Source of the DNA: a virus
IMG/VR virus record: IMGVR_UViG_3300045612_000059
Coordinates: 1 to 34,125 of that record
DNA length: 34,125 nucleotides
Reading direction: 5' to 3' (one strand)
In this document: positions 14,980-20,872 of the stretch, piece after piece
How positions within the stretch are numbered: position 1 is the stretch's first letter
How the letters are laid out: each line of letters starts with the position of its first letter
Position numbers and translations under genes: made by a program
Notes under the pieces: model-generated
The model's input: only the letters and a program-made list of their open reading frames with translations
Database searches by the model: none
What the model was told of the DNA's origin: nothing

Positions 14980-15830
14980 TCCGAGGCCGATTCCACGAAA
15001 TGATCCGGTGCCGTAATCGATTGGCCTGAAATTTTTGGGGACAGATTTTCCGGTTCTGTCTTGGCTGACGCGGCCATCAATTTCACCTTTGCAACCGGAT
15101 TCAGCCTGCCCCACGTCTCTGCGTTCAAGTGCTTGAACAAGTCGGTCTTGTTAATCTTCTCATCGTCCGACAACTTCTTGCTGTTCTTGATGTTGACGAT
15201 AATTTTCTCGTAATGATCGGACCAATCCTCAAGCGTAGGATGTCGGCTGTAAGGTTCTTCTTGACCAGGAATGAACAGGTTGAAGGGATGATCTAGGTCA
15301 TCGTCTTTGAATCCAACCAAAGGCGCTACAGGCGGTTTGATGTCCATTGGCTCTCTGACTGCTCCTAAGATACTCTCTGTCTCAGTTTCATCCAACATGC
15401 CGAGTCCACAATGAGCGAGAACAGTCCTGCGAATAGCCTTGGTAGTAGCTTTCATCATTGCATTAGCCAAGGAATCTCCCTTCAATCCACCGATACTTAC
15501 AGCCCCAGTGTTTTCGGTAGTCCGATTTGCTTGGTCCGTGACCCTAGCGCTAACGACGTATATATCCTCTACTTTTTCTCGGGCCGTTATCTGCACTGAG
15601 AGTCCGCGAGTGCCGCACAACTGCTGAGTCGCAGATGCGTTCGCGTACAAAATCTGCTTGCCGTTGAGCGTGAGCAGATCGAAAGGCTTGGCGGCTGCAT
15701 CAAGTCCTGCCTGTTGGCAGCGATAATTGTAATAGGCGACTCGCTGTTCGTTGGTCAGCCCCTTCAGGTCGCCGTTGATGACCAGACTGCTGATGACTGT
15801 AGGATCAAGCGTTGCAAGTGCGGCAGTCAT
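14976..15830 (-). CDS. Candidate single-strand DNA annealing protein/recombinase
   Basis: The product has 284 residues. Residues about 20-150 hold the conserved-looking part: LTNEQRVAYYNYRCQQAGLD, PFDLLTLNGKQILYANASATQQL, SVQITAREKVEDIYVVSARVTD, then GAVSIGG and NAMMKATTKAIRRTVL with a CGLGMLDETE end. This pattern recurs in phage proteins next to YqaJ exonucleases, where an annealing partner (RecT/Erf/Rad52-like role) is expected. I cannot assign one annealing superfamily by eye. The C-terminal third is charged and probably flexible. The ATG has GGGGTGAG upstream. With the exonuclease it would form a two-component recombination system. Confidence 0.68.
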   Translation of the reverse strand: MTAALATLDPTVISSLVINGDLKGLTNEQRVAYYNYRCQQAGLDAAAKPFDLLTLNGKQILYANASATQQLCGTRGLSVQITAREKVEDIYVVSARVTDQANRTTENTGAVSIGGLKGDSLANAMMKATTKAIRRTVLAHCGLGMLDETETESILGAVREPMDIKPPVAPLVGFKDDDLDHPFNLFIPGQEEPYSRHPTLEDWSDHYEKIIVNIKNSKKLSDDEKINKTDLFKHLNAETWGRLNPVAKVKLMAASAKTEPENLSPKISGQSITAPDHFVESASE

Positions 15831-15833
15831 GTC

Positions 15834-16322
15834 TCACCCCTTCAATGACATGGCAGCAATCAATTTTCGCAGTTGACCACTTTCTTCAAGAACAACCAGC
15901 CTTTCCAGACTTTCTGCCAAACGAGCTGCATCATCTGCAATCTTTGAAAGATTGGCGGAAGTGGCAATGTTGGAAAACTTCTGCATCGCAACACCGACTT
16001 TTTCTGTGTTGTCTCGCATCTTTCTTCCAGACTCAACCATGTCGTTGTTTGCTTTATTGCAAGCCTCCACTAAGGCATGTGAAGCAACGCGAATGGCCTC
16101 AGTAGACTGCTGGAGTTCTTGTCTGCTTTGTTCAAGTGTGCTCATGAATTTCCCCCACGGTTCATTTTTTTGAGTGATATCACCAATGAATCGTTTGCTT
16201 CGGATGTAGTTGTCCAATTTGTCTGATGAAATCAATCCCGATTGCGACACCCCAAATTTTTGAATTTCTTTGAGTTCTCCGCCCGTGACATTCTTGATAT
16301 GGGATGGAAAGATGATTGCCAT
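15834..16322 (-). CDS. Coiled-coil hypothetical protein in recombination cassette
   Basis: The product has 162 residues. The N-terminal part (1-55) is mixed. The rest is a long helix with heptads: SRQELQQSTEAIRVASHALVEACNK, then KVGVAMQKFSNIATSANLSKIADDAARLAESLERL. There are no catalytic motifs and no membrane segment. It lies one base after the exonuclease gene and three bases before the annealing-protein gene, so it is likely made with them and could be a partner or scaffold of the recombination complex. The function is unknown. Confidence 0.65.
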   Translation of the reverse strand: MAIIFPSHIKNVTGGELKEIQKFGVSQSGLISSDKLDNYIRSKRFIGDITQKNEPWGKFMSTLEQSRQELQQSTEAIRVASHALVEACNKANNDMVESGRKMRDNTEKVGVAMQKFSNIATSANLSKIADDAARLAESLERLVVLEESGQLRKLIAAMSLKG

Positions 16323-16323
16323 A

Positions 16324-17232
16324 TCAACCCTTCACCAGAAAACGACGAGAACCCGGCATATCCACGACAAAGCGCTCGTAGATGTCAGGCATCGCTGACT
16401 TGAACAGATCGGCTACGAACCGCTTGCTGGCCTTCGCTGTCTTCCATGTGGCCAATACCCTGCCCTCATAGGTGACCAGTTCTGCCGACTCTTTCATGAA
16501 CGCCTGAATGGCAGCGGCAAGTTCTTCTTCCTGCGACTCAAGTGCCTTAATCTGTGCCTTGATGGTGTTCAGTTGAGCGCAAGCTGTCTCAAGCTGACCT
16601 GTCGCCACAACCTTGTCGGCGTTGTCTTTGGGGAACAACTTGCGGAGATCGTCGGTGTTACCGGCCTCCGGCGGATTGCCTTCCTTGATGCGCCCCCAAA
16701 GTTCTGCCTCCACCCTGATCAGGTGTTCTTTTTCTGCGTCATCAAACGTCAACGGAAACGTGCAGAACTCATTGCCACCAAACAGCACCGCCAAGATGAC
16801 GGTGTTGACACCGAGGACAGTCGCTTCGTGGAGACACTGGTAGTAGTCAGCGTTGGGAACTTGATTGCTGCCGTTGTCCCCGAACTTGTTGCGCGTTATA
16901 GCGTTGTAATTCTTGGCCTCCACCAAGGTATTGCCGTCAGCGCTTATAAAGTCGAAGTGCGACCACATCCAGTCTTCGGTCTGATGACGCACCGCTGCGG
17001 GAAGGTCTTTTAGGGTGATGCCGAGACGATCCTCAGTCAGCCTCCCGATAACGGGCTGCATGACATGGCCCATTTGCACTGCCTCAACTTGAGACAGGTC
17101 AGGAGGTTCTGCTTCCCCTCTCTTCTCCAGGTAAACTTGTATTGCTCTGCCGTCTGCGATTTTGCGAGCATCGCTAGCCCAAATAGCCGTGCGCCGCTCT
17201 TCGGGGCTAAACCCGACTTGTACTTGTTGCAT
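16324..17232 (-). CDS. YqaJ-type viral exonuclease
   Basis: The start is the ATG at 17232 after GAGGGCAAA; the frame is open to 17286 but lacks a ribosome site there. In the 302-residue product, IWASDARKIADGRAIQVYLEKRGE is the typical SDA motif I. VQMGHVMQPVI is the V-x-x-G-x-x-x-E/Q-P-type helix, and SHFDFISADGNTLVEAKNYN carries the D94...E105-x-K107 catalytic core. It should degrade one strand from DNA ends and load the annealing protein encoded two genes downstream. A coiled segment follows (about 210-260), with a DMPGSRRFLVKG tail. The family usually works with RecT/Bet-like partners. Confidence 0.88.
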   Translation of the reverse strand: MQQVQVGFSPEERRTAIWASDARKIADGRAIQVYLEKRGEAEPPDLSQVEAVQMGHVMQPVIGRLTEDRLGITLKDLPAAVRHQTEDWMWSHFDFISADGNTLVEAKNYNAITRNKFGDNGSNQVPNADYYQCLHEATVLGVNTVILAVLFGGNEFCTFPLTFDDAEKEHLIRVEAELWGRIKEGNPPEAGNTDDLRKLFPKDNADKVVATGQLETACAQLNTIKAQIKALESQEEELAAAIQAFMKESAELVTYEGRVLATWKTAKASKRFVADLFKSAMPDIYERFVVDMPGSRRFLVKG

Positions 17233-17239
17233 TTTGCCC

Positions 17240-17326
17240 TCACTGGTTAGGTTGCTGCTTCTGCTGCTGTTGCTTGCGCTTCTCAATAGCCTGTTTCAAC
17301 GCATCCTCAAAGGTTCCTGACATCAT
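17240..17326 (-). CDS. Gln-rich microprotein (27-28 aa)
   Basis: ATGATG at 17326-17321 overlaps the stop of the upstream winged-helix gene. The short frame MSGTFEDALKQAIEKRKQQQQKQQPNQ ends at 17240, seven bases before the exonuclease ATG. It has a single charged helix with a Gln run. Its 3' end is the 16-base sequence also found upstream of the gene at 20872, so it may be a leader with translational coupling rather than a functional protein. Confidence 0.45.
   Translation of the reverse strand: MMSGTFEDALKQAIEKRKQQQQKQQPNQ
17243..17258 (-). repeat. 16-base leader sequence shared with 20884-20899
   Basis: CTGGTTAGGTTGCTGC occurs identically at 17243-17258 and 20884-20899. On the leftward strand it reads GCAGCAACCTAACCAG, in each case immediately before a GAGGG Shine-Dalgarno and a start codon (17232 and 20872). 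A shorter CCTAACC also precedes the start at 18023. Confidence 0.8.
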
Positions 17327-17781
17327 TCTCCCTTCAGCATCCACAACTGCGGAGAACTGTTGTTGGTGCGCGATCCCCACGCTTTTATGATGCCAGTGTC
17401 GTGCAGTTTTCGCACCGCATCTCGGATCGCGCTGGTTGACGCACCAATTTCAGCCGCCATGTCCGCCACAGACCACGGGCCGCCATTGACAGACATCAAT
17501 TTCACCACGTCGTCAAAGGCGAATCTGTTCGGACGGCGAGGGGCGGCCTTTTTTGCCTTTTGCCACTGCCGAGGCCACAGAAACGCAGTCCTTGCAACAG
17601 CGCCCATTTGCAGCAAGACGTTTTCAGCAATGCGCCGACCTCCAGGCGCGACGAATACACCATCATCTACGTAGTGCGGCAGAAAAGGACAGTCGCCAAC
17701 GAAATACATCGTCGCGTGGTCGCGCTCTGCTGGCTCATGCTCGTCTGCGTCATTGCGTTCGTCCAAAACATGATCAACCAT
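17323..17781 (-). CDS. Winged-helix DNA-binding protein
   Basis: The start ATG at 17781 overlaps the stop of the gene above it (TGATG). The product has 152 residues. The first 60 are acidic and His-rich (DERNDADEHEPAERDHATMYF). Residues about 80-150 hold a DNA-binding wing: FAFDDVVKLMSVNGGPWSVADMAAEIGASTSAIRDAVRKLHDTGIIKAWG, where the helix pair and recognition helix (STSAIRDAVRKLHDTG) are clear. It ends in a beta wing (SPQLWMLKGE). The role is likely transcriptional control or recombination accessory; it heads the exonuclease part of the leftward operon. Confidence 0.78.
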   Translation of the reverse strand: MVDHVLDERNDADEHEPAERDHATMYFVGDCPFLPHYVDDGVFVAPGGRRIAENVLLQMGAVARTAFLWPRQWQKAKKAAPRRPNRFAFDDVVKLMSVNGGPWSVADMAAEIGASTSAIRDAVRKLHDTGIIKAWGSRTNNSSPQLWMLKGE

Positions 17782-18023
17782 CACTCTCGCTCCTCCAACA
17801 ACTCCTCCAGATGCTGCATTGTGCTCATTGTCATCGCATGGACATCGGGCCACGGCTCGAAGAAGCGGCCCTCAGCCCCACACGGCCAGGTCCGCATCTG
17901 CATCGAACTGAAGCGGAACTCGCGCCCCGTCACCAGATCAACCTGCCTGGCCCGATCGTGCAGACAGTCCAGCGAGTCTGGGTCGTGATACGTGCAGTCT
18001 CGGCAAATTTTTGTCGGCATCAT
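17781..18023 (-). CDS. Cysteine-containing small phage protein
   Basis: Four consecutive ATGs (18029-18018) follow GGAG at 18030-18033. The third (18023) has six-base spacing, and 18020 is the other good choice. The product has 80 residues and begins MMPTKICRDCTYHDPDSLDCLHD. Its CxxC...C...C...FFEP pattern with VTGREFRFSS in the middle matches a widespread small phage family with Cys residues, probably a zinc knuckle, of unknown role. It is the first gene of the leftward operon, directly below the divergent control region. Confidence 0.76.
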   Translation of the reverse strand: MMPTKICRDCTYHDPDSLDCLHDRARQVDLVTGREFRFSSMQMRTWPCGAEGRFFEPWPDVHAMTMSTMQHLEELLEERE

Positions 18024-18058
18024 CATCATCTCCTTTTAGGTTAGGCACTGCAATCTGC

Positions 18059-18087
18059 ACACTACGACCAGGTGAGTAGGTTGTCAA
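18059..18087 (-). promoter_or_regulatory. Candidate leftward promoter
   Basis: On the leftward strand, TTGACA (18087-18082) is followed by 17 bases and TAGTGT (18064-18059). The -35 is perfect and the -10 is weak (three of six). It lies about 40 bases upstream of the first gene of the leftward recombination operon, the right place for its promoter. Confidence 0.45.
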
Positions 18088-18104
18088 CATTTTTGTGGGC
18101 GCGG

Positions 18105-18174
18105 GGCGAAACTTTTCATTTCGCCGTCACAATTGGCCGCTAAGGTGCTGATTGCACAGTTTTTGTGCGGCCAA
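18105..18174 (+). promoter_or_regulatory. Inverted repeats in divergent control region and leader
   Basis: GGCGAAA (18105-18111) pairs with TTTCGCC (18119-18125). TTGGCCGC (18133-18140) pairs perfectly with GCGGCCAA (18167-18174), and GCACA (18154-18158) with TGTGC (18164-18168) as an alternative inner hairpin. The outer stem ends exactly before the GGAG of the gene at 18187, so folding could mask or present its ribosome site, or the elements may be operators. Confidence 0.55.
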
Positions 18175-18186
18175 CGGAGACTAAAA

Positions 18187-18381
18187 ATGGGACTGTGGAA
18201 TGTGACAAATGTGATCAAATTTGAATATTTTGTGGAAAGTGACAATGCATCTGAGGCGATCAAAGAGGCGATGGACCAGGACATCGACGAGACCAGCGAG
18301 TCGTGGTTTGCCACTCAAGTGGACGATCAAGACGAGACCGAGGATGACGGCGCGGACGAGGACACTGGGTCGGCACACTGA
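18187..18381 (+). CDS. Small acidic-tail hypothetical protein (64 aa)
   Basis: The start ATG is at 18187, eight bases after GGAG; the open frame upstream has no ribosome site. Residues 1-20 (MGLWNVTNVIKFEYFVESDN) look like a beta strand pair. A helix (ASEAIKEAMDQDI) follows, and then a very acidic end (DDQDETEDDGADEDTGS). It resembles small phage early proteins that bind host factors or mimic nucleic acid charge, but I know of no family. It is the first rightward gene after the divergent region and is followed at once by a terminator. Confidence 0.62.
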   Translation: MGLWNVTNVIKFEYFVESDNASEAIKEAMDQDIDETSESWFATQVDDQDETEDDGADEDTGSAH

Positions 18382-18383
18382 TT

Positions 18384-18417
18384 GACAGCGCCCCCACATG
18401 GGGGCGTGTCTCTTTTT
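18384..18417 (+). terminator. Intrinsic terminator
   Basis: CGCCCCC (18389-18395), loop ACAT, GGGGGCG (18400-18406), with an outer GACA/TGTC extension, then TGTCTCTTTTT. This is a classic rho-independent structure directly after the stop of the 64-residue gene and 12 bases before the metallophosphoesterase start. Confidence 0.8.
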
Positions 18418-18428
18418 GAGGGGCAATC

Positions 18429-19403
18429 ATGGCAAACATTCGCGCAATCGCCCTGGACGTTGCGGAGCGGATCAGGGACGCATGGCCGTCTGCAACCAGC
18501 GTGATGGATGCGATGCATCGGGCCGGTCTCGACATCTCAGACATCCGCACTGCCTATCGCTACCGGCGTTTAGCCGAAGAAAAGTTAAATATCCAACTCC
18601 CCACCCTGCAGCCGCAATTTGTTGGGGACTGGCGCATCCGCGAGGGGCGAGACAGGCCGCACACGGTCTTCTTTGACCACCCCTACACGATGGTCATTTT
18701 CAGTGACGCGCATTTCTGGCCTGGACACACGAGTCCCGCGTTCTGGATTCTGTTGCAGATCATCGAGGAGCTGGAGCCTGACATCGTTATCGACAATGGA
18801 GACTCATGGGACGGGGCCAGCATCAGCCGCCACCCATCGAATCTGTGGGAGACCAAGCCGACGTTGCGCCAGGAGCTGGACTGTGTGCGCGACCATTTGC
18901 AATTGATCGAGGATGTAGCTAGGGATGCGTATCTTTTGCGACACATCGGCAACCATGACATTCGTCTGGAGGCATTGCTGTCGCAGCGCGTTCCTGAGAT
19001 CCAAGATATGCCCGGCACTAAGGTGTCTGACCTGTTCGAGACTTGGGATCATAAAGTCTCCACCATCTTCAACGAACACTTGATTGTCAAACACCGCTAC
19101 CGCAGCGGGATGCACTCGGCCTATAACAACGTGTTGCACTCGGGCCTGTCCATCATCACTGGACACACTCACAAGCTAGGAGTGCGGGCGCACACCGATC
19201 TACGCGGGACACGATACGGCATTGAGACCGGGACGCTGGCTGACCCTTGGGGGCCACAGTTCAGGTATGTCGAGCAGAACACTCGCGACTGGCGCATGGG
19301 TTTTGCTGTCATCACGGTCAACGGTCCGCACATCTACCCTGAGTTGGTCGAGGTGCATGAAGACGGTCACGCATGGTTCAGAGGGAAGGTCTACAAGGCC
19401 TAA
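18429..19403 (+). CDS. Metallophosphoesterase (calcineurin-like)
   Basis: The product has 324 residues. The N-terminal 60 are helical and look like a DNA-binding or accessory segment (AERIRDAWPSATSVMDAMHRAGLDISDIRTAYRYRRL). The catalytic domain carries all signature motifs: Asp93-Ala-His95 (FSDAHF), Gly-Asp 124-125 (DNGDSWDG), GNHD 174-177 and GHTH 245-248. It should bind two metals and cleave phosphoesters; in phages such enzymes act as nucleases or nucleotide phosphatases. Its start follows GAGGGGCAATC. The gene stands alone between a terminator just upstream and a long hairpin downstream, and is convergent with the regulator genes. The substrate cannot be stated. Confidence 0.88.
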   Translation: MANIRAIALDVAERIRDAWPSATSVMDAMHRAGLDISDIRTAYRYRRLAEEKLNIQLPTLQPQFVGDWRIREGRDRPHTVFFDHPYTMVIFSDAHFWPGHTSPAFWILLQIIEELEPDIVIDNGDSWDGASISRHPSNLWETKPTLRQELDCVRDHLQLIEDVARDAYLLRHIGNHDIRLEALLSQRVPEIQDMPGTKVSDLFETWDHKVSTIFNEHLIVKHRYRSGMHSAYNNVLHSGLSIITGHTHKLGVRAHTDLRGTRYGIETGTLADPWGPQFRYVEQNTRDWRMGFAVITVNGPHIYPELVEVHEDGHAWFRGKVYKA

Positions 19404-19416
19404 AGTGGGCTGTGGA

Positions 19417-19480
19417 TAACGCTGGGCATCAGCCGACCACGGAACCGGAGGCGTAGTGGGTCGGCTGGATGCCCTTGTTA
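19417..19480. terminator. Long hairpin between convergent genes, bidirectional terminator candidate
   Basis: GGGCATCAGCCGACC (19424-19438) pairs with GGTCGGCTGGATGCCC (19459-19474), with one extra G in the right arm, and TAAC/GTTA flanks can extend the stem. It fills the gap between the convergent phosphoesterase and regulator genes. No strong T-run follows on either strand. A TGTGGATAA DnaA-type box at 19411-19419 touches its left edge. Confidence 0.55.
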
Positions 19481-19699
19481 TGGCAGCGCCGCGCGCAACC
19501 TTGGAGCCAGCGCGTCGAGCGTCGCGGCGCGCTCCTGCGTTAAGCGGAGCAAGTCGGTGTAGACCCCCGAGGGCATGTCCGCACCCGCTGCCCAGCGGCG
19601 CACAGTGCGGTCAGATACACCTAGATCGCGCGCAAGCGCCGATTGCCAGTGAGGCCCATATAGGGCCTCACCAGAATCAGACAGGACCCTGCGGCTCAC
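19478..19699 (-). CDS. HTH transcriptional regulator-like protein (73 aa)
   Basis: The product includes GEALYGPHWQSALARDLGVSDRTVRRWAAGADMPSGVYTDLLRLTQERAATLDAL. LARDLGVSDRTVRRWAAG is a clear helix-turn-helix of the XRE/Cro type with little else attached. Small proteins with the YGPRWQSALARDLGVSDRTVRRW pattern are common in phages and prophages. It follows the 85-residue gene with an ATGA overlap and shares its promoter. An operator overlapping that promoter suggests it represses its own operon. Confidence 0.85.
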   Translation of the reverse strand: MSRRVLSDSGEALYGPHWQSALARDLGVSDRTVRRWAAGADMPSGVYTDLLRLTQERAATLDALAPRLRAALP

Positions 19700-19953
19700 G
19701 CCACGACCGGCGCGGCGACGGTGGCGACGTAGCCGCCGTAGCCGTTGATCCAGCGCTCAACTTGACCGCTCATGTCCACGCTGTAGCTGTAGCGACCGGT
19801 GCTGTAGCCGTCGAGCTTGAGTCGCTTGGCCTCGCCTTGGGTCAGCCAAGCGACAAAGCCGGTAACGGTGTTGCAAGTGCGCGGGCTGACCGTGGTCTTG
19901 CGTCCCGTCGAGAGGATTACGGCGGCGCCTGTGCTGATGGTGTTGTTGCTCAT
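19696..19953 (-). CDS. Small hypothetical protein upstream of regulator
   Basis: The start is the ATG at 19953 with GGAGG seven bases upstream; the frame is open to 20004 but those residues lie in the promoter region. The product has 85 residues, beginning MSNNTISTGAAVILSTGRKT and followed by TGFVAWLTQGEAKRLKLDGYSTGRYSYSVD, a mixed beta/alpha pattern. A Gly/Tyr-rich end (WINGYGGYVATVAAPVVA) is seen. No family is recognised. It is the first gene of a two-gene leftward unit with the HTH regulator. Confidence 0.66.
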   Translation of the reverse strand: MSNNTISTGAAVILSTGRKTTVSPRTCNTVTGFVAWLTQGEAKRLKLDGYSTGRYSYSVDMSGQVERWINGYGGYVATVAAPVVA

Positions 19954-20002
19954 GATGTGGCCTCCAATATTGCCAACTTGGACGGGCCGGATTGCCCTGT
20001 CC

Positions 20003-20039
20003 ATGTCCTAATACTAGGACATCATCTGCGCCCTGTCAA
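20003..20039 (-). promoter_or_regulatory. Leftward promoter with overlapping operator
   Basis: On the leftward strand, TTGACA (20039-20034), a 17-base spacer and TAGTAT (20016-20011) make a near-consensus promoter. A perfect inverted repeat, ATGTCCTA (20003-20010), ATAC, TAGGACAT (20015-20022), covers the -10 element. It lies about 50 bases above the start at 19953 and is a likely binding site for the HTH protein encoded in the same unit. Confidence 0.75.
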
Positions 20040-20061
20040 GCGCCATAACGCTAGTCTAACT

Positions 20062-20157
20062 TGTAGATAACCTGTGTACAACCCTGTGGATAACCTGTGG
20101 ACAAAAATCCCCCCTTACGTAGACATACAGTATCTTATCCCTTCTATAGAAGGGATA
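20062..20157 (+). other. Candidate replication origin: phased DnaA-like boxes and palindrome
   Basis: Four nonamers lie at nearly helical spacing: TGTAGATAA (20062), TGTGTACAA (20073), TGTGGATAA (20085, perfect DnaA box in reverse sense) and TGTGGACAA (20096). After a C-run, a 22-base perfect palindrome spans 20136-20157 (arms TATCCCTTCTA/TAGAAGGGATA). An AT-rich stretch follows to 20215. The layout resembles an initiator-binding cluster beside an unwinding region. A fifth perfect box is at 19411-19419. This is inference from motif layout. Confidence 0.5.
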
Positions 20158-20219
20158 TGTGTACACGTAATAAATCCCCCCTATATGTATAAGATAACTT
20201 ATAGTATGAGTCTAAACGC

Positions 20220-20417
20220 TCACAGACATCCGTAGGCGTACCAGACGACCAGTCCGATGGCGATCGCCCAGACAGTCAGCCCTGCCCACCAGAGGGCGTC
20301 ATGGTCGTTGTCCTGCTGCACCCATAGGACCGGCTCGTGTCCGTATGCCTCACGCATCGAGCGGGGCAGACGGTAGTCGTGTGGGCGATACTCGGAAAAG
20401 TAATGATGCTCACGCAT
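20220..20417 (-). CDS. Small single-pass membrane protein (65 aa)
   Basis: The start ATG at 20417 has GAGAGG eight bases upstream; a TTG at 20423 is too close to it. The first 40 residues are polar and rich in His, Tyr and Arg (REHHYFSEYRPHDYRLPRSMREAYGHEP). Residues about 45-63 form a membrane helix (ALWWAGLTVWAIAIGLVVWYAYGCL), placing the N-terminus in the cytoplasm or outside as a tail-anchored protein. It sits beside the candidate origin and is transcribed leftwards. The function is unknown. Confidence 0.6.
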   Translation of the reverse strand: MREHHYFSEYRPHDYRLPRSMREAYGHEPVLWVQQDNDHDALWWAGLTVWAIAIGLVVWYAYGCL

Positions 20418-20484
20418 AGCCAATGCCTCTCTGACGCGCTGTGAGGGCCGCTGTTGAGTTCTGGGGCGTTAGGTAATGGGTAGG

Positions 20485-20511
20485 CTAGGGCGCGGTGTTT
20501 TGCGCCCCTAG
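20485..20511 (-). terminator. Hairpin after the 117-residue gene
   Basis: CTAGGGCGC (20485-20493) pairs with GCGCCCCTAG (20502-20511), with one extra C and an eight-base loop. It lies just below the stop at 20519 on the leftward strand. There is no U-run, so its termination strength is doubtful. Confidence 0.4.
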
Positions 20512-20518
20512 AATCGAG

Positions 20519-20872
20519 TCACGCCGCGTCGGCGTATTGGTTAATCAAGTACTCGGCGATTTCACGCCAGTTGACGTCAATGAGGAACGCCAGCTCGTAA
20601 TAGCGCGCGATGCCCTCGGTGGTGTCAACAATGTAGTCCTCGATATGGTCGAGCACCTCGTTCGACAACTCGTACGCGGCCATGTGATAGCGCGTGATGC
20701 CCTCGTGGGTGGTGTCAAGAATGTATTCCTTTTGATGGTCGCGCAGCGCGTTCGACAACTCGTACGCGGTCATCGGCCATTCCATGTCGTGCGGATTGAT
20801 GCCGTCTATACACTCCACAAAAATGCGCCATGTGGCGTAGTTTGTCCATCCGTTGTAGGTGGTGTCGTTCAT
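20519..20872 (-). CDS. Repeat-containing hypothetical protein (117 aa)
   Basis: The product begins MNDTTYNGWTNYATWRIFVECIDG, a GW-x-NYATW opening seen in small phage proteins of unknown role. Two copies of a 30-residue unit follow: AYELSNALRDHQKEYILDTTHEGITRYHM and AYELSNEVLDHIEDYIVDTTEGIARYYE. At DNA level, a 21-base identical block recurs at 20659-20679 and 20749-20769 (period 90). A third partial copy follows (ELAFLI...WREIAEYLI). The ATG has GAGGG seven bases upstream. It is acidic and helical with no membrane segment. Confidence 0.72.
   Translation of the reverse strand: MNDTTYNGWTNYATWRIFVECIDGINPHDMEWPMTAYELSNALRDHQKEYILDTTHEGITRYHMAAYELSNEVLDHIEDYIVDTTEGIARYYELAFLIDVNWREIAEYLINQYADAA

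Noticed and set aside
14980-15114. Longer N-terminus for the HTH protein
   Set aside because: It would lie wholly inside the annealing-protein gene; the ATGA overlap at 14976-14979 gives a better start.
16573-17013. Rightward 146-residue frame
   Set aside because: It is antisense to the YqaJ-type exonuclease, which carries clear catalytic motifs.
19456-20070. Rightward 204-residue frame
   Set aside because: It is antisense to the HTH regulator and its neighbour, and runs through the operator and promoter with Arg/Ala/Pro-rich sequence typical of a shadow frame.
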